39,101 nucleotides of DNA from Mediterranea sp. (in: CFB group bacteria). GTDB lineage: Bacteria; Bacteroidota; Bacteroidia; Bacteroidales; Bacteroidaceae. Position numbers and translations under genes: made by a program. Positions 16,083 to 26,935 of this stretch are shown here, piece after piece. Location: assembly GCA_031262385.1 (NCBI GenBank), contig JAISHU010000053.1:1-39101 (forward strand), in the 5' to 3' direction. Numbering within the stretch: position 1 is the stretch's first letter; each line of letters opens with the position of its first letter. The notes under the pieces are model-generated. The model did no database searches. It had not been told where the DNA came from and saw nothing but the letters and a program-made list of their open reading frames with translations.

Positions 16083-16122
16083 ACAGGAACGGTTAGGTAA
16101 CACTATCGCTCCTGTTTTTTTT
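16083..16122 (+). terminator. Intrinsic terminator after tRNA-Ala
   Basis: Stem acagga/tcctgt with an inner partly paired region (gcgat versus atcgc-like) and a run of eight T residues. Confidence 0.75.
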
Positions 16123-16213
16123 GTGTCTATTCGCACGCTTATCCCCTCGATATACCCTGACTGTAAAAACCCTCATTAGCTCATTAGTGTATTATCACAT
16201 TATTATATTATTC

Positions 16214-16718
16214 CCTATTTACGCATCACAATGTCATAATATTGCGATTTCTGCTAACTCGCACTTTGTGAAAAACGTGCCTTTAAACCGCACGCTATGC
16301 ATGATCTTCCGCTACTTAACGAACCAACTCCGCGAAAACAACGAATCAACTCGGCGGAAACAACGAATCATCCGCACGGAAACAACGAACTGTCGACGCG
16401 AAAACAACGAATCAACTGCCGGCTAAAGAAATTATCTCGGCAAGTTAGTCTGTATTTCCCGGCAGATTGTTGTGTTATCTCGGCAAGTTATCGTGCTAAC
16501 TCGGCAAGATAATTTCATAAAGTTCCTTTTGGGACTGTTTTTTTGCGCTGAACGTGCTTTTTGTTTTTTGACATTATTTCTTTATATCTTTCTGTGAGTA
16601 TGCGTATTAAGGTGTTATTTTTACATAGTTTAACGCGCTATACTCGCACGAAAGTCACCGAGCCGTCCCTCAGTCCGAAATAAGTCCGTTTTTTGAGGGT
16701 TCGTTTGACGTTTTGACA
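16214..16718 (-). repeat. 505-bp dispersed repeat, copy B (inverted relative to copy A)
   Basis: Reverse complement of 2256-2760 at ~89-90% identity over equal length. It occupies the gap between the tRNA-Ala terminator and the SusC gene promoter region. The best-conserved part is the 22-bp tandem array and its neighbours; the outer ~100 bp at the 'gcgagttag' end is the most diverged. No transposase, no flanking target duplication recognised, and no stable reading frame. Confidence 0.9.
16315..16508 (-). repeat. Two 21-22-bp tandem arrays inside repeat copy B
   Basis: Plus-strand units around 'gaaaacaacgaatcaactc' (about 16315-16417) and 'ctcggcaagttat' (about 16425-16508). They mirror the arrays of copy A unit by unit. 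Confidence 0.75.
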
Positions 16719-16938
16719 TTTTGATAAGGGAGATGTGTCGCCGCAGTTGTCTTGTCCGGTGAGCCTTAAGTGTAAGGTGTAAACAATTTGTTACTTGTAC
16801 GTATGGTTGTATTTGTGGATAAATACACTATTCCGATTGTATATGTTTATGTTATCATAATCTTCTGCATAAAAGAGGTAAGTTTATGTTATTCTGATGT
16901 TTTTCATGGAATATCTTCAATATGTTACAAACAATAAA

Positions 16939-16946
16939 TACCTTTG
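16939..16946 (+). promoter_or_regulatory. -7 promoter motif for the SusC/SusD operon
   Basis: TACCTTTG followed by 'cggcg' matches TAnnTTTG and lies 39 bp upstream of the SusC start. No convincing -33 element. The stretch 16719-16938 shows no gene. Confidence 0.5.
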
Positions 16947-16985
16947 CGGCGATTTTATAGTGTATAGTTTAACAAGAGAGAATTT

Positions 16986-19900
16986 ATGAAGAAATCTGTT
17001 TTATTGCTATTTGCCTTTTTGTTAGTGAGCATAGGCATAGCAACAGCGCAAACCACTGCCGTACACGGAGTGGTAACTTCGTCCGAAGATGGTTTGCCTA
17101 TTATCGGTGCCTCTGTATTAGTTGAAGGCACCACTGTGGGTGGCATCACCGATGTGGACGGTCTTTTCACCCTATCCAATATCCCGAGTTCAGCCAAAAC
17201 ATTACGAATCTCGTACATCGGCATGAAGCCGCAAAGCGTAGCCATTAAAGCGGGAAATATAACCGTAGTGCTGCAACCCGATACCGAGGTGTTGGACGAA
17301 GTGGTGGTTACGGGCTATGGTTCGCAGCGCAAAGCTTCGTTTACCGGTGCCGCCGCTATTGTGAGCAAAGATGACATCACCAAGAAAACCGATCCTAACT
17401 TTATGAAAGCCATGGAAGGTGCGGTAGCCGGTCTACAAATAGATAATTCCAGCTCTATGCCCGGCACATGGTCTTCGGTCTATATTCGGGGACGCGGTTC
17501 ACTCAACTCGGGTACACAGCCTCTTTACGTTATTGACGGTATGCCGGTAAACTCCGATGCCGACGGCATGAGTTCCAAATCTAACAATATGTTCGACCCC
17601 ATGGCTTCGGTCAATGCCGCCGATATAGAGAGCGTTACGGTTCTGAAAGATGCGGCTGCCACCTCTATATATGGTGCACGTGCCGCCAACGGTGTGATTG
17701 TGATTACCACCAAAAAAGGCTCGCAAGGTAAGCTCGACATAAACTTGGATGTAAAGCAAGGTTTTGTGACGATGGCAAACAACAATATGGAATATGCCAA
17801 TGCCAAAGAGACGATGAACCTCTTTGCTTACGGCAAGGCTGCTGCAAACCATACTGCGTATGATACCGAGTACAATCAACTGATAAAAGATTATAAATGG
17901 GATGGGGAGTCGTCGTACAACTGGATTGACAAAGTAACCCGCCATGGCTATTATCAGGATTACAACCTGAGTGCACAGGGTCGTACCGGCTCTACCGGAT
18001 TCTACCTCAGTTTAGGTTACCTGAATTCCAAAGGATTGGTTATCAATTCGGACTTGGAACGTTTCACCGGTCGTCTGAATGTCGACAGCAAGTTCGGCGT
18101 ATTTACACTGGGTGCCAACTCGTCATTCAGCTATTCGACTAACAACGGCTTTAGCCAAAGCACTAGCGGTTCGAGTACAAGTCCGATAGTAGGTGCTACC
18201 ACAAGCATGTTGCCTATGTTCCCTTTTTACGACGGAGAGGGAAATTACAATTGGATTAGCAAATACAACCCGCTTGCCATTTACGATAAAGAGAAAGGTG
18301 ACATCTATCAAACCACCAATCAGATTATCAATCTCAACCCTTACATACGCATTGATTTCGGTTTGGGTATATACGCCAAAAGCACTTTGGGCGTCAACCT
18401 CACCAATATGCGCGAGTACAACTATTGGAGCGCCATTTACAATCCCCAAGGAATGGGCTACAACGGTTTGGGACAGCAATACAATTCAACTCGCAGCGTG
18501 GTGACGTGGAACAACATCATCGGATGGGATTATACGTTCAACACGGTTCACAAGGTTGGTCTGATGATAGGCGAAGAGATTCAAAAGAAAAAGAATATCT
18601 ACGACTACTATGCAGGCAGTGACTTCCCCTTTGCCGATGCGGGTATGCGCGATTTGGCAACAGCAGGTACACCCCAAGGCTCGGAATACGACTGGTCGAA
18701 ATCCAATCTCGGCTCGTACTTCTTCGATGCGCACTATGCTTATACCGACAAGTACGATGTTTCGGCATCGGTTCGTCGCGACGGCTCGTCGGTATTTGGT
18801 GTAGACAATCGATGGGGAACGTTTTGGTCGATAGGCGGTAAATGGCGTCTGTCCAGCGAATCATTCCTGATAGACAATCAAGTAATAACCAATGCTTCGC
18901 TGCGTGCATCCTACGGAACAGTAGGTAACCAAGACCTTCCCGATTGGTATGCAGCCCGCGGCTTCTACTCCTCGGGTAAAAATTACAACGAGATTCCGGG
19001 TATGACTCCCTCCAGTGTGCCCAATCCTAAACTGACGTGGGAAGAGTCGCAAAAGTTCGATATAGGCTTTGACTTGTCGTTTATCAACCGATTGAATCTG
19101 ACGTTCGACTTCTACAACGAAATCACCAAAGATGCACTGTTTAAGGTGCCTCTTTCGATGACTACCGGTTTGACGTCTGCTTACCAGAATTTGGGTTCTA
19201 TCCGCAACCGGGGTGTTGAACTGGGTATTAATGCTACGGCTATTCGCAACAATAGCTTGACTTGGAATGTCTATGCCAACCTCACATGGAATCAAAACCG
19301 TGTACTGAAGCTTTCGACCGACAAACCTATCGAAGGCAGCTATTACATCATTGAGGCAGGTCGCCCCTACACCGAATTTAAAATGAAAGAATACGCAGGA
19401 ATAGACCCTGCAAACGGTCGCCCGTTGTGGTATCTCAATGAAACCGGCAATGAAACGACCTCTGATTATTCAAAAGCTACCAAACGTTACATGGGTTCGG
19501 CAGACCCGAAAGTTTTTGGCGGATTCGGCACCAACCTCACATGGAGGGGAGTGGACTTTAGCTTGGCATTCAACTATCGCTTGGGAAGCAAGGTCTACAA
19601 TGTGGGCGCTCCTTTTACCGGCTTCGGTATGCGTACCAGCACCCCGCTGAAAGATGTCGCGTTAAATTCGTGGACTATCGGCAATCCGGATGCCAAATAT
19701 CCGCAATGGATATTCGGCGACCCTTATAACGCCACCGCCAACTCGTCGCGCTTCTTGTACAACAGTAGCTACCTACGCATCAGCAATGCAGTGCTGGGAT
19801 ATACTTTGCCGGCACGTTGGACTAAAAAAGCGATGATGCAAAAGGTGCGTGCCTATGTTTCGGCAGACAACATCTATACGTTTACTGCGAAAAACTTTGT

Positions 19901-19994
19901 GGGGTATTCGCCCGATACCTACGCTACCGGCGATATCGCTTGGCAATATCCGGCAGTGGTAACGTTTATCGGCGGTGTTCAAATTACCTTTTGA
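16986..19994 (+). CDS. SusC/RagA-family TonB-dependent outer-membrane transporter
   Basis: 1002 aa, signal peptide ~1-22 ('FAFLLVSIGIATAQ'). Residues ~24-100 are a carboxypeptidase-regulatory-like domain ('VHGVVTSSEDGLPIIGASVL', 'VGGITDVDGLFTLSNI'). 'LDEVVVTGYGSQRKASFTGA' marks the TonB-box/plug entry, and 'VTVLKDAAATSIYGARAANG' is the classic SusC plug signature. The rest is a 22-strand barrel ending in 'VTFIGGVQITF'. It imports oligosaccharides or other ligands with the SusD lipoprotein encoded 42 bp downstream. The substrate cannot be read from sequence; the nearby debranching-enzyme operon makes a plant-glycan ligand possible, but four other genes' worth of DNA separates them. No anti-sigma/STN domain is present. 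Confidence 0.95.
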   Translation: MKKSVLLLFAFLLVSIGIATAQTTAVHGVVTSSEDGLPIIGASVLVEGTTVGGITDVDGLFTLSNIPSSAKTLRISYIGMKPQSVAIKAGNITVVLQPDTEVLDEVVVTGYGSQRKASFTGAAAIVSKDDITKKTDPNFMKAMEGAVAGLQIDNSSSMPGTWSSVYIRGRGSLNSGTQPLYVIDGMPVNSDADGMSSKSNNMFDPMASVNAADIESVTVLKDAAATSIYGARAANGVIVITTKKGSQGKLDINLDVKQGFVTMANNNMEYANAKETMNLFAYGKAAANHTAYDTEYNQLIKDYKWDGESSYNWIDKVTRHGYYQDYNLSAQGRTGSTGFYLSLGYLNSKGLVINSDLERFTGRLNVDSKFGVFTLGANSSFSYSTNNGFSQSTSGSSTSPIVGATTSMLPMFPFYDGEGNYNWISKYNPLAIYDKEKGDIYQTTNQIINLNPYIRIDFGLGIYAKSTLGVNLTNMREYNYWSAIYNPQGMGYNGLGQQYNSTRSVVTWNNIIGWDYTFNTVHKVGLMIGEEIQKKKNIYDYYAGSDFPFADAGMRDLATAGTPQGSEYDWSKSNLGSYFFDAHYAYTDKYDVSASVRRDGSSVFGVDNRWGTFWSIGGKWRLSSESFLIDNQVITNASLRASYGTVGNQDLPDWYAARGFYSSGKNYNEIPGMTPSSVPNPKLTWEESQKFDIGFDLSFINRLNLTFDFYNEITKDALFKVPLSMTTGLTSAYQNLGSIRNRGVELGINATAIRNNSLTWNVYANLTWNQNRVLKLSTDKPIEGSYYIIEAGRPYTEFKMKEYAGIDPANGRPLWYLNETGNETTSDYSKATKRYMGSADPKVFGGFGTNLTWRGVDFSLAFNYRLGSKVYNVGAPFTGFGMRTSTPLKDVALNSWTIGNPDAKYPQWIFGDPYNATANSSRFLYNSSYLRISNAVLGYTLPARWTKKAMMQKVRAYVSADNIYTFTAKNFVGYSPDTYATGDIAWQYPAVVTFIGGVQITF

Positions 19995-20036
19995 TATTAA
20001 CAAGATGATTGTAGAACTTTCTAAAGCGTATTAAAT

Positions 20037-21521
20037 ATGAAGAAATATATACTGAATATCTTTGTGGCTCTCTCCGTTTGCAGCGGAATGAGTAGTTGCA
20101 GCAACTTCTTTGATACCGACTATTCCAAAGGGGTAGATGTAGCGACGGGATTATCTTCCGTCAATAACATTGAAACAGCCCTCAACGGTACCTATTACCA
20201 ACTGTTTTACTATGGTTTTGCCGGTAATTATGCCCTTACCATAGGTGACGTTCCTACGGATATATCGTATTGGAACACAGATAAGAAGCATTGGGATAGC
20301 TTTTACACTTTCACAGTGCTCGATACGGATAGTTATTTGAAATATATCTGGAACTACGGATACAAGGTGGTAGACAATGCTTCGCGTATCATTGAAGCTT
20401 CGCAAAACCTTTATGAGCATAGTACCAAAGAACAACAGCAAACGCTCAACACCTGTATGGCGGAAGCGTATGCTTTGCGCGGATATGCCGAACTGATGCT
20501 TACCAATATCTTCGGGCATCAAGTTAAAGTGAATGGCGAAGACTTCTCGTCACAACCGGGTATTGTTGTAGTGAACAAGCCGGTTCCGGCACTTACGCAA
20601 GTAACCCGCTCTACGATTGGGCAAAGTTACAATGCCGTCGTAAGCGATTTGACCCAATCGCTGGATATGTTTAAACTTGCCGGCGGCGACCGTGGCGAAT
20701 TGGTTTACTTTGGCGAAGCTGCTGTCTACGGACTCTTGGCACGCACTAACCTCTATCTGGAAAAGTGGGACGAAGCCATGCAGTATGCACAGCAGGCACT
20801 CGATGCAGCAAAAATCACTACGCTGACGTACGGGAAAGATAACTACAAGGCACTTTACAATACCGAGACGTCTAATACGGAAAGTATGTTTGCCCTTGCC
20901 ATTACCAATAATACAAACTGGTCGGCAAGTTCAATCGGTACACTTTGGGAGAGCTACGGCTATAGTCCCAGTCCCAAGCTGTTGTCGCTCTACGGTGCTA
21001 ACGACTGTCGTACCTCAGTGTTCAATTACAGCAAAGAATCCACAGCCACTAAACCTATCTTTACAGGGGGTAAGTTCTCGCACTTTTCATCGGGAAACCC
21101 GGCTCGTGGAACTTGTTACATTGTAAATGCCCCCGAGATGTTTCTTATCATTGCCGAAGCGAATCTGAGAAGCTCGAAGGGAACTTTTGCCAACGCACAG
21201 AAAGCATTGCTCATCGTAGCCAAGCGTAATGCCGACATTGCTTCGGCAAACGACCTGCCCGTTACCACCGACGGTTTGATGTCGTTCCTTAAGGACGAAC
21301 GTGCACGCGAATTGTTCCAAGAAGGCTTCCGTCTGTACGACCTGCGTCGCTGGAACGAAGTTGTCGATGTATATGCAATTAATGCACCCAATATAGATTT
21401 TATCTACCACAACTATAAAATAGCGAATCTGACATTCCCTGTTCCCGCCGACGAAATCAATGCAGGCTTTGGCGTGGAGCAAACTCCGGGGTGGGCAGAT
21501 ACACTTCCCGAAAGAGATTAA
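20037..21521 (+). CDS. SusD/RagB-family glycan-binding lipoprotein
   Basis: 494 aa, lipobox MSSC (Cys21). Typical SusD features: 'LSSVNNIETALNGTYYQLF' at the N-terminus, TPR-like helices ('AEAYALRGYAELMLTNIFG', 'LLARTNLYLEKWDEAMQYAQ'), and the C-terminal RagB signature 'FLKDERARELFQEGFRLYDL' followed by 'RRWNEVVDVY'. It is surface-exposed, caps the SusC barrel and binds the ligand. It is in one operon with the SusC gene and is followed by a terminator. Confidence 0.95.
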   Translation: MKKYILNIFVALSVCSGMSSCSNFFDTDYSKGVDVATGLSSVNNIETALNGTYYQLFYYGFAGNYALTIGDVPTDISYWNTDKKHWDSFYTFTVLDTDSYLKYIWNYGYKVVDNASRIIEASQNLYEHSTKEQQQTLNTCMAEAYALRGYAELMLTNIFGHQVKVNGEDFSSQPGIVVVNKPVPALTQVTRSTIGQSYNAVVSDLTQSLDMFKLAGGDRGELVYFGEAAVYGLLARTNLYLEKWDEAMQYAQQALDAAKITTLTYGKDNYKALYNTETSNTESMFALAITNNTNWSASSIGTLWESYGYSPSPKLLSLYGANDCRTSVFNYSKESTATKPIFTGGKFSHFSSGNPARGTCYIVNAPEMFLIIAEANLRSSKGTFANAQKALLIVAKRNADIASANDLPVTTDGLMSFLKDERARELFQEGFRLYDLRRWNEVVDVYAINAPNIDFIYHNYKIANLTFPVPADEINAGFGVEQTPGWADTLPERD

Positions 21522-21548
21522 TTTCGATTTTGTATAATATAAATATAG

Positions 21549-21588
21549 TTAAGGGTATCTTCTCACCAAGATGCCCTTAATCTTTATC
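21549..21588 (+). terminator. Intrinsic terminator after susD
   Basis: Stem ttaagggtatctt/aagatgccctta with loop ctcacc, followed by a T-containing tail (atcttt). It separates the SusCD unit from the arginine gene. Confidence 0.75.
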
Positions 21589-21631
21589 CCCCTCCTCTCT
21601 CTCGAACCTGTAACAAAGTAAACAACAAAGC

Positions 21632-21665
21632 TTTGCTGCATCGCACGAAATAATTACTACATTTG
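21632..21665 (+). promoter_or_regulatory. Promoter of the carbamoyltransferase gene
   Basis: TTTG-like -33 (tttg, 21632-21635), 22-bp spacer, and -7 TACATTTG (21658-21665). This is close to the Bacteroidota housekeeping consensus. The ATG is 25 bp further on. No ArgR box was recognised. Confidence 0.55.
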
Positions 21666-21690
21666 CAAACTCATAACAAACAGCTACAAT

Positions 21691-22644
21691 ATGAAGAATT
21701 TTACTTGTGTACAGGATATAGGCGACTTGAAAACCGCATTGGCAGAAGCCTTCGAGATTAAAAAGGAGCGTTTTAAATACGTGGAGTTAGGGCGCAACAA
21801 AACGTTGATGATGATTTTCTTTAACTCCAGTCTGCGCACGCGCCTCAGCACACAGAAGGCAGCCTTCAACTTGGGTATGAACGCAATGGTGCTCGACATC
21901 AATCAGGGTGCATGGAAGCTGGAAACCGAACGCGGCGTTATTATGGATGGCGACAAACCCGAACACCTGCTGGAAGCCATTCCGGTAATGGGTAGCTACT
22001 GCGACATCATCGGTGTGCGCTCGTTCGCCCGCTTTGTAAGCAAAGAAGACGATTACAACGAAGTCATTTTGAATCAGTTTATACGCCACTCCGGACGACC
22101 GGTGTTCTCCATGGAAGCTGCTACCCGTCATCCGCTGCAAAGCTTTGCCGACCTTATCACTATCGAAGAGTATAAAAAGACGGCACGCCCCAAAGTGGTA
22201 ATGACGTGGGCACCTCACCCCAACCCGTTGCCGCAAGCCGTACCCAACTCCTTCGCCGAATGGATGAATGCTACCGACTACGACTTTGTCATCACCCATC
22301 CCGAAGGTTACGAACTGGCACCCGATTTTGTGGGACGTGCCCGCGTGGAGTACGACCAAATGAAAGCCTTCGAAGGCGCAGACTTTGTATATGCCAAGAG
22401 TTGGGCAGTCTATGGCGGTGACAACTACGGACGCGTGCTCAGCAAAGACCGTGCATGGACGGTGAGCGATCGACAAATGGCGGTTACCAATCAAGCTTAT
22501 TTTATGCACTGCCTCCCTGTACGCCGCAACATGATTGTGACCGACGACGTGATAGAAAGTCCGCAGTCTATCGTTATCCCCGAAGCGGCGAACCGCGAAA
22601 TATCGGCTACCGTAGTACTGAAACGAATGATTGAAGCCTTATGA
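21691..22644 (+). CDS. argF': N-succinylornithine carbamoyltransferase (arginine biosynthesis)
   Basis: 317 aa, full length. Carbamoyl-phosphate-binding 'FFNSSLRTRLSTQ', 'HPLQSFADL' and 'MHCLPVRRNMIV' are present. Residue 90 is Pro ('GDKPEHLLEA'). In the published comparison of the Bacteroides fragilis and Xanthomonas enzymes, Pro here marks the N-succinyl-ornithine enzyme and Glu the N-acetyl-ornithine enzyme. The sequence closely resembles the B. fragilis protein as I remember it. It transfers a carbamoyl group to N2-succinylornithine, giving N-succinylcitrulline in the cytoplasm. Its own promoter lies upstream. The stop overlaps the start of the PASTA gene (ATGA), so the two are translationally coupled. 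Confidence 0.93.
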   Translation: MKNFTCVQDIGDLKTALAEAFEIKKERFKYVELGRNKTLMMIFFNSSLRTRLSTQKAAFNLGMNAMVLDINQGAWKLETERGVIMDGDKPEHLLEAIPVMGSYCDIIGVRSFARFVSKEDDYNEVILNQFIRHSGRPVFSMEAATRHPLQSFADLITIEEYKKTARPKVVMTWAPHPNPLPQAVPNSFAEWMNATDYDFVITHPEGYELAPDFVGRARVEYDQMKAFEGADFVYAKSWAVYGGDNYGRVLSKDRAWTVSDRQMAVTNQAYFMHCLPVRRNMIVTDDVIESPQSIVIPEAANREISATVVLKRMIEAL

Positions 22645-23261
22645 CACTGCGCGAATTTTTCTCCTTCCGCAAAAACCGCTTCTTCTGGGGTAACATTATT
22701 GCCATGATTGTGGTGGTGTTGCTGCTGGTATTCGGCGTGTTGAAGGGAATGGACAGTTATACCCGGCACGGCGAAGCAGTGGTGGTGCCCAGCCTGCGCA
22801 ACATGAGCGTTGCCGAAGCGAAACAAGCATTGGCGGGTCGCAAACTTATGGGTGTGGTGGTCGACTCCAGCTATGTAAAGACCAAGCCGGCGGGCTGTGT
22901 GCTGGAGTGTACTCCCGCTGCCGGACAGAAGGTGAAAGAGGGACGCACCATCTATCTTACTATCAACACACAGAATGTTCCCATGCACGCTGTGCCCAAT
23001 GTGGCGGACAACAGTTCCGTACGTCAAGCCGAAGCACGTCTCTTGGCAGCAGGCTTTAAGCTGAACGAGATAGACTACATCGCCGGCGAAAAGGACTGGG
23101 TGTATGGTGTGAGGTATGGCGACGAACTGCTTACCGAAGGACAGAAAGTTCCGATAGGAGCCATGCTTACATTAATGGTAGGCGACGGAAGTGCGGAAGA
23201 ACAAGTCGCCGATTCGTTGGCGACCGATTCGGACTCGGTGACGGAAGAGAGTTGGTTCTAA
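22641..23261 (+). CDS. PASTA-domain membrane protein
   Basis: 206 aa. A short cytoplasmic N-terminus ('MTLREFFSFRKNRFFWGN') precedes one membrane segment (~18-38) and two PASTA domains: ~47-110 ('VPSLRNMSVAEAKQALAGRK' to 'YLTIN') and ~115-182 ('VPNVADNSSVRQAEARLLAA' to 'LTLMVG'). An acidic Ser/Asp-rich tail follows. There is no kinase or transpeptidase domain, so it is a stand-alone envelope protein that may sense or bind peptidoglycan. It overlaps argF' by 4 bp. Its function in Bacteroidota is not established. Confidence 0.9.
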   Translation: MTLREFFSFRKNRFFWGNIIAMIVVVLLLVFGVLKGMDSYTRHGEAVVVPSLRNMSVAEAKQALAGRKLMGVVVDSSYVKTKPAGCVLECTPAAGQKVKEGRTIYLTINTQNVPMHAVPNVADNSSVRQAEARLLAAGFKLNEIDYIAGEKDWVYGVRYGDELLTEGQKVPIGAMLTLMVGDGSAEEQVADSLATDSDSVTEESWF

Positions 23262-23279
23262 CGCACACGCCCTAATAAA

Positions 23280-23300
23280 CCCCTAAATCTCCTGAAGGGG
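23280..23300. repeat. Short inverted repeat cccct...agggg
   Basis: 'cccctaaatctcctgaagggg' forms a small hairpin between the PASTA and thioredoxin genes. It resembles a sequence I recall recurring between genes in many Bacteroidota genomes. It could be a weak terminator or a dispersed repeat; there is no T tract. Confidence 0.5.
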
Positions 23301-23350
23301 ACTTGAATAGTATCGTAAATGAGTTAACTACAAAAAGAATAAATAGCATT

Positions 23351-24349
23351 ATGAAAACAAAATCGTATCTCCTATTTGCCGCAACAGCTACATTGTTGAC
23401 GGCGTGCCAATCGCAAGGATTGTCCGTATCGGGACAAGTGGAAGGCGTTGCAGAGGGCATGGTCTATCTGCAGAAGTTTGACAACAAAATGTATCAGACC
23501 CTCGACTCCGTGAAGCTTGTCGACGGCAAGTTCAGCTTTAATAAGTCTGATGCCGTGTTGCCCGAAATCTACGGTTTGACACTCGACCCCAATAAAAGTT
23601 CGCTGATGCTTTTCTTGGATAAACAGCCGGTAACCGTTACGCTGGATGTCGCCAACTACAACAAGAGCGTAGTGAAAGGTTCGGCATTGCAAGACGAGTT
23701 CGTGGCGTTCAACGAGAAAGACCCCGAAATGGAAAGCGACATCACCGCTTATATTAAGGACCACCCCAAATCGTTGGTGGCAACCTATCTGCTCTATCGC
23801 AACTATGCCTACCGCATGACGCCCGAAGCCATTCGTGCTGCCGTAGCGCTACTCGACCCGTCGCTGCACAGTACCCCATACGTGCAAGTCCTCAACGAGC
23901 TGGTGGTAACCATGGAAAGTGTAGCCGTCGGCAAGAAAGCCCCCGACTTTACCGCCCCCGATCCCGAAGGTAACCCCGTAAGCTTGTATAGCAAACTGGG
24001 GCGCGGCTATCTGTTACTGGATTTCTGGGCATCGTGGTGCGGTCCCTGCCGTCGCGAAAACCCCAATGTGGTGAAAGCCTACAATACGTTCAAAGACCGT
24101 GGATTCGATGTCTTCGGTGTATCGCTCGACAAGAGCAAGAAAGGTTGGGAAGCAGCTATCGCCAAAGATAGTCTGACATGGACGCACGTGTCCGATCTCC
24201 GCTACTGGGACAGCGCACCCGCCAAACTCTACGGCATACGCGCCATACCCTCGAATATACTCATCGACAAAGACGGCATCATTGTAGCCAAAAACGTGGA
24301 AGGCGAAGAACTGCAACAAAAGCTCGCCGAGCTGATGCCGGCGAAATAA
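23351..24349 (+). CDS. TlpA-like thiol:disulfide lipoprotein with N-terminal DUF4369-type domain
   Basis: 332 aa from ATG 23351. The frame extends 16 codons upstream, but 23351 gives the proper lipoprotein signal (lipobox LTAC, Cys19). Residues ~22-120 look like a DUF4369 domain ('VSGQVEGVAEGMVYLQKFDN', 'FSFNKSD'). A thioredoxin fold follows from ~195, starting 'KKAPDFTAPDPEGNPVSL', with the redox pair Cys230-Gly-Pro-Cys233 in 'FWASWCGPCRRENPNV' and the cis-Pro loop 'YGIRAIPSNILIDKDG'. It is a periplasmic/envelope reductase or oxidoreductase; many Bacteroidota carry several paralogues. It is followed by a hairpin terminator. Confidence 0.93.
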   Translation: MKTKSYLLFAATATLLTACQSQGLSVSGQVEGVAEGMVYLQKFDNKMYQTLDSVKLVDGKFSFNKSDAVLPEIYGLTLDPNKSSLMLFLDKQPVTVTLDVANYNKSVVKGSALQDEFVAFNEKDPEMESDITAYIKDHPKSLVATYLLYRNYAYRMTPEAIRAAVALLDPSLHSTPYVQVLNELVVTMESVAVGKKAPDFTAPDPEGNPVSLYSKLGRGYLLLDFWASWCGPCRRENPNVVKAYNTFKDRGFDVFGVSLDKSKKGWEAAIAKDSLTWTHVSDLRYWDSAPAKLYGIRAIPSNILIDKDGIIVAKNVEGEELQQKLAELMPAK

Positions 24350-24398
24350 AAGAATGGAAAGAAATAAACAAAATAGATAGTGTGACTATCTCCTACCG

Positions 24399-24427
24399 AT
24401 AAATGCTCGCCTGTGGCGGGCATTTAT
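24399..24427 (+). terminator. Hairpin terminator after the TlpA-like gene
   Basis: 13-bp stem ataaatgctcgcc/ggcgggcatttat (one G-T pair) with loop tgt. The T tract is weak. It separates the gene from the esterase operon. Confidence 0.7.
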
Positions 24428-24506
24428 TGTATTACCTCTCTCCACTTTTACCTAAAAATGCAAACGAAGTGTTCAAAAGTATAAATGCTACACTTCTGAA
24501 ACGCAG

Positions 24507-24514
24507 TATATTTG
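24507..24514 (+). promoter_or_regulatory. -7 promoter motif for the debranching-enzyme operon
   Basis: TATATTTG followed by 'caaa' matches TAnnTTTG. It would give an ~80-nt leader before the first esterase gene. No -33 match. It may need an activator; no hybrid two-component or SARP-like regulator gene is in the window. Confidence 0.5.
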
Positions 24515-24569
24515 CAAAATCACACGGTATGCCTGAAAAGAAATGCCCGAAGAATATTCCATGGAATGA

Positions 24570-26921
<2,352 letters not shown>

Positions 26922-26935
26922 CAAACTAATGACGT

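Noticed and set aside
16121..16512. Two overlapping short frames across repeat copy B with repetitive peptide text (ENNEST, RKQRIN)
   Set aside because: The repetition comes from 22-bp units that shift frame each time; the frames are not kept in copy A.
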